Shown in pieces: positions 1 through 7,802 of a stretch of 64,000 nt of DNA. Position 1 is the stretch's first letter. Each line of letters opens with the position of its first letter. Source of the stretch: Cellulomonas sp. Leaf395 (GTDB lineage: Bacteria; Actinomycetota; Actinomycetes; Actinomycetales; Cellulomonadaceae). Where the stretch lies: NCBI RefSeq assembly GCF_001424125.1, contig NZ_LMQI01000004.1, positions 62,001 through 126,000 of the forward strand. The letters are read 5' to 3'. The translations under genes were made by a program, and so were the position numbers. Below the pieces are notes generated by a model. The model did no database searches. It was given only the letters and a program-made list of their open reading frames with translations, and had not been told where the DNA came from.

Positions 1-282
1 GCCCATCGCCGCCGCCAGCTCGTCCGCCTCCAGCACCGAGACGGTGTTGGTGTAGACCAGCCGTCGGTACCCGAGCTCGCGGTAGTTCGCCCACACCGCC
101 GCGAGGTTGCGCATGCTCAGCCGGTGCTCCCACGGCGGGGGCCACGCCAGGTCCAGGGCGTCGCCCTCGATGACCGCGTGCCGGACGTCCGCGTCCCGCA
201 AGAGCGCGTGCAGGGCGCTCGCCACGGACGACTTGCCCACGCCCGAACGTCCGCCGATCACCAGCAGCTCAGACCCAGCCAT
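1..282 (-). CDS. P-loop kinase-like ATPase, 3' part missing
   Basis: The 94 codons visible are the amino-terminal part of a gene that runs off the left edge. The start is the ATG at 280-282. A Walker A motif GGRSGVGKSS lies at about residues 10-19, followed by text typical of small nucleoside/gluconate-type kinases or AAA_33 ATPases (an EGDAL motif at about residue 40). The gene begins one base after the stop of the LacI-type regulator, so the two are probably co-transcribed. The substrate cannot be told without the rest of the protein. Calling it an ATP-binding phosphotransferase is family inference; only the P-loop is directly seen. Confidence 0.7.
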   Translation of the reverse strand, partial: MAGSELLVIGGRSGVGKSSVASALHALLRDADVRHAVIEGDALDLAWPPPWEHRLSMRNLAAVWANYRELGYRRLVYTNTVSVLEADELAAAMG

Positions 283-283
283 G

Positions 284-1291
284 TCAGCCCGGCGCGCGGG
301 CCGTCGAGCCGCGGACGACCAGCTCCGGGGCGAACAGCTGCTCCACCCGCGACGGCTTCTCTCCGCGTATCTCGGCCAGGAGCGAGTCGACGGCGGCGCG
401 GCAGATCGCGTCGACCGGCTGCCGGATCGTGGTCAGCGGTGGGTCCGCGAACGCGACGAGCGGGGAGTCGTCGTACCCGAGCACGGACACGTCCTGCGGG
501 ACGCGCAGCCCGTTCGAGCGCGCCGCACGGATGGCACCGAAGGCCATGAGGTCGGAGCCGCAGACGATCGCGGTGTGCCCGGAGTCGAGGAGGTCGGTCG
601 CCGCAGCCTGCCCGCCCTCGGCGGTGTAGAGCGACGAGCTCACGTGGGTCTCGCCCTCGTCCAGGCTGTGCCGGACGAGGGCCGCGCCGAACGCGGCGAC
701 CTTGCGGCGGGTGGGCACGAACCGGTCGGGGCCGATGGCGAGCCCGATGCGGCGGTGACCGAGCGCGACGAGATGGTCGACGGACGCGTCGATCGCGGCC
801 TCGTCGTCGGTGGACACGAAGGGTGCGTCGATCTCGGCGTTGTAGCCGTTGACCAGCACGATCGGGACGCCGGAGTTGTGCAGCCGGTGGTACCGCCCGA
901 GGTTGGCCTGCTTGTCGGCGTGCAGGCCGGAGACGAACACGATCCCGTTCACGGCGTGGTCCAGCAGCACCTCGACGTACCGGTCCTCGGGCGTCCCGCC
1001 GGGCGACTGCGTGCAGAGCAGCGGGGTGAGCCGTTCCTCGGAGAGCCGCTGCTCGATGGCGTCGACGAACGCGGGGAAGATCGGGTTGGTGAGCTCCGGC
1101 ACCACGAGGCCGACCAGGCCCACCGACTTCGTCGTCAAGGACGCGGGGCGTTCGTAGCCGAGCATGTCGAGCGCCGCGAGCACGGACTGGCGGGTGCTGC
1201 CGGAGACACCGGGCCGACCGTTCAGCACGCGGGAGACGGTCGCCGTGCTCACCAACGCCTGTTGCGCGATGTCGGCCAGCCGGGTCCCCAC
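284..1291 (-). CDS. LacI family transcriptional regulator
   Basis: A 335-residue protein with a LacI amino-terminal helix-turn-helix at about residues 3-23 (TRLADIAQQALVSTATVSRVL) and hinge text (NGRPGVS). It is followed by a periplasmic-binding-protein-like effector domain to the end, the normal length for this family. LacI regulators bind palindromic operators and release DNA when a sugar or sugar phosphate binds. The start is a GTG at 1289-1291 with no Shine-Dalgarno sequence, but TAGGCT lies 6 bases upstream, consistent with a leaderless transcript. The downstream partner is the partial kinase-like gene. The effector is unknown; the glycosidases of this window lie 13 kb away and are not obviously its targets. 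Confidence 0.92.
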   Translation of the reverse strand: MGTRLADIAQQALVSTATVSRVLNGRPGVSGSTRQSVLAALDMLGYERPASLTTKSVGLVGLVVPELTNPIFPAFVDAIEQRLSEERLTPLLCTQSPGGTPEDRYVEVLLDHAVNGIVFVSGLHADKQANLGRYHRLHNSGVPIVLVNGYNAEIDAPFVSTDDEAAIDASVDHLVALGHRRIGLAIGPDRFVPTRRKVAAFGAALVRHSLDEGETHVSSSLYTAEGGQAAATDLLDSGHTAIVCGSDLMAFGAIRAARSNGLRVPQDVSVLGYDDSPLVAFADPPLTTIRQPVDAICRAAVDSLLAEIRGEKPSRVEQLFAPELVVRGSTARAPG

Positions 1292-1297
1292 CCGTCG

Positions 1298-1303
1298 AGC
1301 CTA
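1298..1303 (-). promoter_or_regulatory. -10 element of leaderless LacI gene
   Basis: Read on the minus strand this is TAGGCT, six bases before the GTG start of the LacI regulator. There is no ribosome binding site between it and the start. The TANNNT-N6-start arrangement is the usual sign of a leaderless actinobacterial mRNA. No convincing -35 is visible. Confidence 0.5.
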
Positions 1304-1370
1304 CGAGTCCGTGGTGCCGGAGCCGGGCGCCTCGCCACAAAGGGGTCGCACGAGTCGAGGGGGCGCCGGT

Positions 1371-1376
1371 TATCGT
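1371..1376 (+). promoter_or_regulatory. -10 element of leaderless M3 peptidase gene
   Basis: TATCGT lies six bases before the ATG at 1383, with no Shine-Dalgarno sequence in between. This favours transcription starting at the A of the ATG and supports that start over upstream in-frame alternatives. Confidence 0.5.
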
Positions 1377-1382
1377 CGGCTC

Positions 1383-3296
1383 ATGCCGACCTCCTTCCCC
1401 GCCGACGCCGCCGCCTGGCCGGCGTTCCTCTCCACCACCGTGGACGCGTCGCTCGACGACGCCCGCGCGCTGCTCGCCCGTCTGAAGGACGGCACGCGCC
1501 GCTCGACGACGGAGGTCCTCGGTCTGTGGAACGACGCGGACATCGCGATCGCGACCGGGTCCGCAGCCGCACATCTGCTGGCGGAGGTGCACCCGGACGC
1601 GGACCTGCGCGCGGCCGCCGAGGAGCGGGCGCAGGCGGCCGAGGACCTGGTCACGGAGCGTGGCCTGGACCACGAGCTGTGGCAGGTGCTCGCGGCGACC
1701 GACCCCGACGGTCTTGAGCCGGGGGCGGCCCGGCTGCGTGAGCACGTGCTGCGCGACTTCCGCCGCGCCGGCGTCGACCGTTCGGAAGAGGACCGCGACC
1801 GGCTGCGGGCCCTCGCGCAGCGGTGCACCGAGCTGGGTCTGGAGTTCTCCCGGAACATCCGCGACGGCGTCCGGAGCGTCCAGGTGCGGCCCGAGCAGCT
1901 GGACGGGCTGCCGGAGGACTTCCGCGCGGAGCACCCGGCCGGCGAGGACGGGCTGGTCACGCTGACCACCGAGTACCCGGACCTGCTGCCGGTCCGCACC
2001 TACGCGACGGACCCGTCGGTCCGGCTGGCGCTCACCGCGGAGCACCAGCGCATCGGGTGGCCGGCGAACGAGCCGATCCTCGCCGAGCTGCTCCGGCTGC
2101 GTGCCGAGCGGGCCACGCTGCTGGGCTACCCGGACTGGCCGACCTACGACGCCGAGGTCAAGATGATCGGCTCCGGCCAGGCGATCGCGGACCTGGTCGA
2201 CCAGCTGGACGCGCTCACCGCGGAACCGGCGGCTCGGGACGTCGACATCATGCTCGCGCGCTACCGCCAGGACGTCCCCGACGCGGCGGCGGTGACCGCG
2301 GCGGACAACCTCTACTACGACCAGGTCATCAAGAACGAGCAGTACGACGTCGACTCCCGCGAGGTCCGCGAGTACTTCCGGTACGAGACCGTCAAGCCCG
2401 GCGTGCTGGACGTGGTGTCTCGGCTGTTCGGCATCACGTTGCAGCCGGTCGACGCACCGACCTGGCACGACGACGTCGAGGTCTACGACGTCACCGACGA
2501 CGGCCGCGCCATCGGCCGGGTGTACCTCGACATGCACCCGCGGGCCGGGAAGTTCAACCACGCCGCCCAGTTCCCGCTGGTGCCCGGCATCGCCGGACGG
2601 TCCCTGCCCGAGGGCGTGCTCGTCTGCAACTTCCCGAGCGGCCTCATGGAGCACGACGACGTCCTCACGTTCTTCCACGAGCTCGGCCACCTGGTGCACG
2701 AGGTGCTGGGCGGCAACCAGCCGTGGGCGATGTTCAGCGGCGTCGCCACCGAGTGGGACTTCGTCGAGGCGCCCAGCCAGCTGCTCGAGGAGTGGGGCTG
2801 GGACGCGGGGGTGCTCGGGTCCTTCGCGACGAACGCCGCCGGGGAGCCGATCCCGGCGGCGCTGGTCGAGCGGATGCGCCGCGCGGACGCGTTCGGGCGT
2901 GGCGCGTGGACCCGTCGCCAGCTCAACTACACGGCCCTGTCCTACGGTCTGCACGCGGACCCGCCGGCCGACCTGGCCGCGTATACCGCGGACATCGACG
3001 CCCGCTTCGGTCCGTACACGCCGATCGCCGAGACCCACCAGTACGCCGGGTTCGGGCATCTCGACGGGTACGGGTCCGCGTACTACACGTACCTCTGGAG
3101 CCTGATCATCGCGAAGGACCTGCGCACAGGGTTCACCGCCGGGCTCATGGACCCCGTCGTCGGGCGCCGGTACCGCGACGCGATCCTCGCGCCCGGAGGC
3201 ACCGCGGACGCCGCCGAGCTGGTCGAGCGGTTCCTGGGCCGGCCGTCGTCGTTCGAGGCGTTCGCTGCCTGGTTGGCGCAGGGCACGCTCGCCTGA
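1383..3296 (+). CDS. M3 family metallopeptidase
   Basis: A 637-residue protein of the M3 (thimet oligopeptidase / peptidyl-dipeptidase) family, zinc enzymes that cut short peptides in the cytoplasm. The zinc motif HELGH is at residues 432-436 inside FFHELGHLVHEVLGG. The third ligand is expected to be E462 in the family motif EAPSQ. The carboxy-terminal text (YAGFGHLDGYGSAYYTYLWS) is also typical of M3 enzymes. There is no signal peptide. The ATG at 1383 is chosen because family similarity begins there and a TATCGT box sits six bases upstream. It is transcribed divergently from the LacI regulator. Confidence 0.93.
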   Translation: MPTSFPADAAAWPAFLSTTVDASLDDARALLARLKDGTRRSTTEVLGLWNDADIAIATGSAAAHLLAEVHPDADLRAAAEERAQAAEDLVTERGLDHELWQVLAATDPDGLEPGAARLREHVLRDFRRAGVDRSEEDRDRLRALAQRCTELGLEFSRNIRDGVRSVQVRPEQLDGLPEDFRAEHPAGEDGLVTLTTEYPDLLPVRTYATDPSVRLALTAEHQRIGWPANEPILAELLRLRAERATLLGYPDWPTYDAEVKMIGSGQAIADLVDQLDALTAEPAARDVDIMLARYRQDVPDAAAVTAADNLYYDQVIKNEQYDVDSREVREYFRYETVKPGVLDVVSRLFGITLQPVDAPTWHDDVEVYDVTDDGRAIGRVYLDMHPRAGKFNHAAQFPLVPGIAGRSLPEGVLVCNFPSGLMEHDDVLTFFHELGHLVHEVLGGNQPWAMFSGVATEWDFVEAPSQLLEEWGWDAGVLGSFATNAAGEPIPAALVERMRRADAFGRGAWTRRQLNYTALSYGLHADPPADLAAYTADIDARFGPYTPIAETHQYAGFGHLDGYGSAYYTYLWSLIIAKDLRTGFTAGLMDPVVGRRYRDAILAPGGTADAAELVERFLGRPSSFEAFAAWLAQGTLA

Positions 3297-3348
3297 CGTA
3301 CAGGCCGTACCGTGCAGAGGTCACCGTCCGGCCGACCGAGGAGTGCCG

Positions 3349-3837
3349 ATGCAGCTCGCCCTACCGTTCACCGAGGCGATCGCCCTCGCGGAGGCGAAGG
3401 AGCCGCGGCCACCGATGGTGCGAGAGCTGCGCTGCGAAGGCTCGACCATCCATGCCGACATCGACCCGCGTGCGATCCCTGACCTGCCCACCCCGCTGCG
3501 CCTCGCCGCCGCGGCTGCCGGCACAGTCGCGGTCACGGTCCGGTTCGCCGACTACGCCGACGGGGTTGCGACGCTCGTGGTGACCGCGCACGCGCGGGCG
3601 CTCCCTGCGCACAGGCTCGTGCCGTACCTCATCGGTCCGATCAACGGCGCGCTGCGGAACGCAGGCCTGCCCGAAGGCGTGGTGGAGGTGCAGCGCGGTG
3701 AGTCGGAGCCCTGGGTCGTGATCGCCGTGCAGCGTGCGATCTCGTCCAAGGTCGAGGGCGTGACCCTCACGAGTCTCGCGCTGCGCGACGCCGTCTTCCA
3801 CCTCGAGGCGACGGTGGGTCCGCTGCACGTCCGGTGA
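3349..3837 (+). CDS. hypothetical protein, 162 residues
   Basis: I do not recognise this protein. It is 162 residues, soluble, without membrane segments or a signal peptide. It alternates strand-like and helical segments, and a central stretch (PYLIGPINGALRNAGLP) looks like a helix-turn-strand unit. Codon use matches the neighbours, with G/C-rich third positions, so it is a real gene. The ATG at 3349 is preferred over the GTG six bases earlier because GAGGAG at 3337-3342 is spaced properly for it. It follows the M3 peptidase on the same strand after about 50 bases; a functional link is unproven. Confidence 0.7.
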   Translation: MQLALPFTEAIALAEAKEPRPPMVRELRCEGSTIHADIDPRAIPDLPTPLRLAAAAAGTVAVTVRFADYADGVATLVVTAHARALPAHRLVPYLIGPINGALRNAGLPEGVVEVQRGESEPWVVIAVQRAISSKVEGVTLTSLALRDAVFHLEATVGPLHVR

Positions 3838-3905
3838 GACGGATCCCTCACCGGAGCCGTCGGGACAGGGCACGATGGCCTCACACCCGATCGAGAGGAC
3901 CTGTC

Positions 3906-4211
3906 GTGCCGCGCACCGTCCAGCTTCGCCGCTACACCGTCAAGCCGCACCTGCTCGAGGAGTTCCTGGCCTGGTGGCAGTCGCGCCTGGTGCCGACTCG
4001 CACCGCGTTCGACTTCACGGTCGAGTCCGCCTACCTGAACCGGGACGCCCTGGAGTTCACCTGGGCGGTCAGCGCCGAGGGTGACGCGGACGAGTTCCGG
4101 CGGCTCGAGAAGATCTGGATGGACTCGCCCGAGCGGGCTGCCTTGTTCGACGGGATCGACGACGGCTGGCACGACGCGACGGACATCGCGCTCGTGGAGC
4201 AGCTCGTCTAG
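3906..4211 (+). CDS. small NIPSNAP-like protein
   Basis: A 101-residue protein starting at GTG 3906, with GAGAGG a few bases upstream. The text RTVQLRRYTVKPHLLEEFLAWW followed by a second half with strand-helix character resembles one NIPSNAP-type ferredoxin-like (dimeric alpha-beta barrel) domain. Such domains are common as small stand-alone proteins in actinomycetes and have no well-defined reaction. Family assignment rests on the amino-terminal pattern only. It ends 16 bases before the convergent serine hydrolase gene. Confidence 0.6.
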   Translation: MPRTVQLRRYTVKPHLLEEFLAWWQSRLVPTRTAFDFTVESAYLNRDALEFTWAVSAEGDADEFRRLEKIWMDSPERAALFDGIDDGWHDATDIALVEQLV

Positions 4212-4227
4212 ACAGCGCGGGAACAGC

Positions 4228-5280
4228 CTAGAAAGCAGCGGCCCAGAAGTCGGTGAACACCGGCGTCGGCTGCGGTGACGTCCACGCGTCCGTGGTCAGC
4301 AGGATCGCGATGGTGTCCGTGACCGGGTCGGTCCACCAGGTCGACCCCATGCCGCCGTCCCACCCGTAGCTGCCGGCGTGCCGACCGTCGGGGAGGTCGG
4401 CGACCTTCACGCCGATCCCCAGGCCCCAGCCCTCGGTGGCGTCGGCGTCGTGCGCGCCGCCCCGAGCGGTCCGCATCGTCGGGTCGCCCGTGCGCAGGTG
4501 CTGTGCGAACGCGTGCAGGTCCGCGACCGTCGACACCAGTCCTGCGGCGGCGTCGGGGAAGGCGGGCGGCGTCGCCCACTGCCCGTCGGCCTCGTCGTAG
4601 ACCTCGGGGCCGAGCCACTGCCTGCCGAGCCGCTCCAGCCGGTCGGGCGGCACGTGGAAGCCGGTGTCGGTCATGCCCAGCGGGTCGAGCAGCCGCTCGG
4701 CCAGCAGCTCCGGCAGGGGCCGGCCGGTCGCGCGTGCGACGAGCACCCCGAGCACCTGCGCGCCCGTGTTGTAGAGCCAGCGGCTGCCGGGCTGCACCGA
4801 CAGCGGCACGCTCGCGACGATCCGCATCCACTCGTCGGGCGCGGGTGCCGCCTGCGGTGCGGGCGGTCCGACGGGCAGGCCCCGCTCGGCGAGCGCACCG
4901 AGCACCGTGCCCGGGAACGGCCCGCTGAAGTCCATGCCGAGCCCGAGCCGGAACTCGAGCACGTCCCGCACGGTGATCGGGCGGTCGGCGGGGACCGTGT
5001 CGTCGATCGGGCCGCCGGGGTCCCGCAGCACGCGGCGGTCGGCCAGCTCCGGCAGCAGCGCGTCGACAGGGTCGTCGAGGTGGAGGAGTCCGTCGTCGAC
5101 CAGTCCCATCGCCAGCGTCGCCACCACCGGCTTGGTCACCGACGAGATGCGGAAGATCGAGTCCGGCGTGCTGCTGCCGGCCGTCCCGCTGCGTGTGTCC
5201 CCCGCGCGGTCAACGAGCCACGCGGCCCCGTGCACCTCGCCGGACTCGATCCTGGCCTCGACCGCTGTCCTCACGTCCAT
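4228..5280 (-). CDS. serine hydrolase, beta-lactamase/AmpC class C fold
   Basis: A 350-residue protein of the beta-lactamase-like serine hydrolase family (PF00144: class C beta-lactamases, DD-peptidases, esterases). The nucleophile motif SxxK is SVTK at residues 47-50. The second motif tyrosine is probably Y170 in WLYNTG. The carboxy-terminal HAGSYGWDGGMGSTW supplies the H-x-G-like third motif. No signal peptide is seen, so it is probably a cytoplasmic esterase-like enzyme and not a cell-wall enzyme. Its substrate cannot be read from sequence. It is convergent with the NIPSNAP-like gene. Confidence 0.9.
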   Translation of the reverse strand: MDVRTAVEARIESGEVHGAAWLVDRAGDTRSGTAGSSTPDSIFRISSVTKPVVATLAMGLVDDGLLHLDDPVDALLPELADRRVLRDPGGPIDDTVPADRPITVRDVLEFRLGLGMDFSGPFPGTVLGALAERGLPVGPPAPQAAPAPDEWMRIVASVPLSVQPGSRWLYNTGAQVLGVLVARATGRPLPELLAERLLDPLGMTDTGFHVPPDRLERLGRQWLGPEVYDEADGQWATPPAFPDAAAGLVSTVADLHAFAQHLRTGDPTMRTARGGAHDADATEGWGLGIGVKVADLPDGRHAGSYGWDGGMGSTWWTDPVTDTIAILLTTDAWTSPQPTPVFTDFWAAAF

Positions 5281-5341
5281 GGGACCACCCTGCCGTGAGG
5301 GTCTGACAGGGCGGAACGCAGGATCGGCGCCACCAGAGAGG

Positions 5342-5644
5342 TCAGTCGAACAGGTCGTCCAGGAAGCTGCGCTTCTTCTTCTTCTTGTAATAGTCGTCGC
5401 GATCCCCGCGGTACCGGTCGTCGTCGCGGTAGCGGTCGTCCGGGTAGCGGGCGGGCGCGGGGGCGGGGGCGGCAGCGGGTTCCTGGCGTGATCCGTAGTA
5501 CGAGGCCTCGGCGTCGGTGAGCTTCTCGAGCTCGCCGCGGTCGAGGAAGATCCCGCGGCAGCCGGTGCACTGGTCGATGGTCACGCCGTTGCGCTCGTAC
5601 ACGCGCATGTCCGAGCCGCACTTGGGGCAGACGATCGGGTTCAT
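5342..5644 (-). CDS. TFIIB-type zinc ribbon protein
   Basis: A 100-residue protein with one zinc ribbon: CPKC at residues 6-9 and CTGC at about 28-31, followed by RGIFLDRGELEKL, the signature of the zf-TFIIB family (PF13453). The second half is low complexity: a proline/alanine linker, then Arg/Asp/Tyr repeats (DDRYRDDDRYRGDRDD) and a lysine run (KKKKK) before the acidic end. The family is widespread and of unknown function; the charged tail suggests binding to nucleic acid or another polymer, which is inference. The start is the ATG at 5642-5644, since similarity begins with MNPIVCPKCG. Confidence 0.85.
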   Translation of the reverse strand: MNPIVCPKCGSDMRVYERNGVTIDQCTGCRGIFLDRGELEKLTDAEASYYGSRQEPAAAPAPAPARYPDDRYRDDDRYRGDRDDYYKKKKKRSFLDDLFD

Positions 5645-5817
5645 GGTGTCTCCGTCCGGATGGGTGGCCGTCGGGAGGTGAACGTCCGGGCGGCGCGCAG
5701 GGTTTCCGGATCGGCCGAACGGTCGGTCCCGCGACGGACGAAGAGCCGATGTCTCGACGGCGCCCGGCCAGCAGGCTCGACGCAACGACGACGACGCCCG
5801 ACGCGAGGAGTGAACCG

Positions 5818-6543
5818 GTGCCCAGGCACGCGTGGCGGATACCAGCCGGACTGATCCTGCTCAGCATGGTCCCGATGCTCGCGGGCGGGCTCCGGCTCGC
5901 GGAGCTCAGCGGCGACCCGGAGGTGACCCCCGCCAACGAGCGCTTCGTGACTATGCCCGTGCCCGTGGTCGTCCACATCGTGTGCGCCACCGTGTTCCTG
6001 CTGCTCGGGGCGTTCCAGTTCCACCCGGGGCTGCGCCGTCGTCGGCCTCGGTGGCACCGGCTGGCCGGCCGCGTCGTCGCTCCGGCGGGAGTCGTCGCGG
6101 CCCTGGCGGGGCTCTGGATGGCGGTCTTCACCGAGCTGCCCGCCGGCGACGGTCCGCTGCTCAGGTGGATCCGTCTGGTGTTCGGCAGCGCGATGGTCGC
6201 ATTTCTGGTGCTCGGTGTCGTGGCGATCCGTCGGCGGGACGTCGTCACGCACAGCGCCTGGGTGACCCGCGGCTACGCGATCGGGCAGGGTGCGGGAACC
6301 CAGGCGCTGATCTTCGCGCCCTGGACCCTGGTCATCGGCGCACCGGGCGAGACGACGCGGGCGCTGCTGATGGGTGCCGCGTGGGTGATCAACCTCGCGG
6401 TCGCGGAGTGGGTCATCCGGCGGCGGGGCCTGACCGGGCGGCGAACCGCCCGGTCAGGACGCCCGGCCGTCAGGACCGCGACACCACCGGAAGGAGCGCC
6501 CGCGTCGGAGCGTGAGCACGCGACTGCGGACCCGGCTGGGTAG
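5818..6543 (+). CDS. DUF2306 family membrane protein
   Basis: A 241-residue integral membrane protein with about six hydrophobic segments, matching the DUF2306 family (loops such as FQFHPGLRRRRPRWHRLAGR between helices). The function of the family is not established; histidines in the loops could bind haem or metal. The GTG at 5818 is preferred because GCGAGGAG lies seven bases upstream. An in-frame ATG at 5749 would add 23 residues of unlikely character. The carboxy-terminal 35 residues are hydrophilic and probably cytoplasmic. Confidence 0.8.
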   Translation: MPRHAWRIPAGLILLSMVPMLAGGLRLAELSGDPEVTPANERFVTMPVPVVVHIVCATVFLLLGAFQFHPGLRRRRPRWHRLAGRVVAPAGVVAALAGLWMAVFTELPAGDGPLLRWIRLVFGSAMVAFLVLGVVAIRRRDVVTHSAWVTRGYAIGQGAGTQALIFAPWTLVIGAPGETTRALLMGAAWVINLAVAEWVIRRRGLTGRRTARSGRPAVRTATPPEGAPASEREHATADPAG

Positions 6544-6644
6544 CGCCCGCGACAAGACGCGAGTGCCAAGACTCCGCAGAGATGTCCTCCGCTCGCGTTA
6601 TCGTCGCCGGGCCACGACTTGGGACGACGACGAAGGAGGTGGCG

Positions 6645-7802
6645 GTGACCGTCTGGGGACCGTTGGCGTACCACCGCGACGTCGCGACGATCCTGGAGCG
6701 CGAGAACCCGGTGGCGTTCCGCTCCCAGTACCCGACCGTTCCGACGGGGGAGCTCGAGCAGGTGCTGCTGCGGCAGACGTACCGGGTGGACCCGGTCGCG
6801 CACGCCGAGGTGCACACCGCCGTGCAGCGGGCCGCAGACGCCCTCGGGGTCGTGCTCCCGATCGAGATCTACGTCGACGAGCAGGGACAGGGCGCCAACG
6901 CCGAGCTGGTGTTCGTGCCGGACCGGGCCGTCCTGGTCCTGTCCGGGAGCACGCTCAACCTGCTGGATCCCGACGAGCTGTGCGCGGTCGCGGGGCACGA
7001 GCTGGCGCACCACGTGCTGTGGACCGCGGACGACGGTCGGTACCTGGCGGCAGCCAGGCTGCTCGACGCGGCCGAGTCGGATGCGCGCACCCCGTCGGAG
7101 TACCTGGAGACCGCCCGCCGCTTCCGGCTGGCCACCGAGCTGGTCGCGGACCGGGGCGCGATGCTGGCGTGCGGGTCGCTGACGACGACGGTCAGCGGGC
7201 TGGTCAAGGTCGTCACCGGGCTGGCCAAGGTCGACTCCGCCGCGTACCTGCGGCAGGCCGCCGAGGTGGACTACAGCGTGCCGAGCGCCGGCAGCACCCA
7301 CCCGGAGAACGTGCTCCGGGCGTGGGCGCTGCAGGAGTGGGCGGAGCGCGGCCCCGGCGCCGACGCGATGATCGAGGCCGCGCTCGGTCCGCAGCTGGAC
7401 CTCGCGGTCCTCGACGTGCTCGGGCAGGACCGGCTCGCAGAGGTCACGCGGTCCTTGGTGTGGATGCTCGTCGCGGAGGACATGCCAGGCACCGTGCGCA
7501 GCGACGAGGCCCTGAGCCTGGCGCAGCGGTTCGGGGTCACCGTCGGCGGTGTCCCGACGATCACGGACATGCCCACCACCCTGGGCGCTGAGACCCGCAC
7601 CTACCTCGCGGCCGTGCTGCTCGACTTCGCCACGGCCGACGACGAGGGCGGTGCCGACGACCTGGGCGCGGTGCTGGCGCTGGCCCGCCGGGTCGGCCTG
7701 GGCGACGAGCTGCTGCGGATGATCGGCGACGAGCTGGACCTGGGCGACCGGGCGATGACCAGGGTGATGGCGTCGGCGGACTCCCCGCGGGTGGTGCGCT
7801 GA
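6645..7802 (+). CDS. M48-like zinc metallopeptidase of a helicase-linked module
   Basis: A 385-residue soluble protein with the M48 zinc motif HELAHH at residues 118-123 (AGHELAHHVLW). The likely third ligand is E165 in TELVADRGAML, the spacing used by HtpX/M48 peptidases. There are no membrane segments, unlike HtpX. The carboxy-terminal 150 residues carry no recognised domain. GTG 6645 is chosen because AGGAGGT precedes it at normal spacing. Its stop overlaps the start of the next gene (TGATG), so translation of the pair is coupled and a fixed protein ratio is likely. A coupled peptidase and helicase-nuclease suggests a defence module in which proteolysis is triggered or relieved by the helicase; this role is inference. 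Confidence 0.85.
   Translation: MTVWGPLAYHRDVATILERENPVAFRSQYPTVPTGELEQVLLRQTYRVDPVAHAEVHTAVQRAADALGVVLPIEIYVDEQGQGANAELVFVPDRAVLVLSGSTLNLLDPDELCAVAGHELAHHVLWTADDGRYLAAARLLDAAESDARTPSEYLETARRFRLATELVADRGAMLACGSLTTTVSGLVKVVTGLAKVDSAAYLRQAAEVDYSVPSAGSTHPENVLRAWALQEWAERGPGADAMIEAALGPQLDLAVLDVLGQDRLAEVTRSLVWMLVAEDMPGTVRSDEALSLAQRFGVTVGGVPTITDMPTTLGAETRTYLAAVLLDFATADDEGGADDLGAVLALARRVGLGDELLRMIGDELDLGDRAMTRVMASADSPRVVR

Noticed and set aside
258..3059. 933-codon minus-strand frame
   Set aside because: It crosses both the LacI regulator and the M3 peptidase, which have clear family motifs, and has none itself.
5749..5817. Longer N-terminus of the DUF2306 protein from ATG 5749
   Set aside because: No ribosome binding site, Arg/Thr/Asp-rich text unlike a membrane protein start, and GCGAGGAG marks the GTG at 5818.
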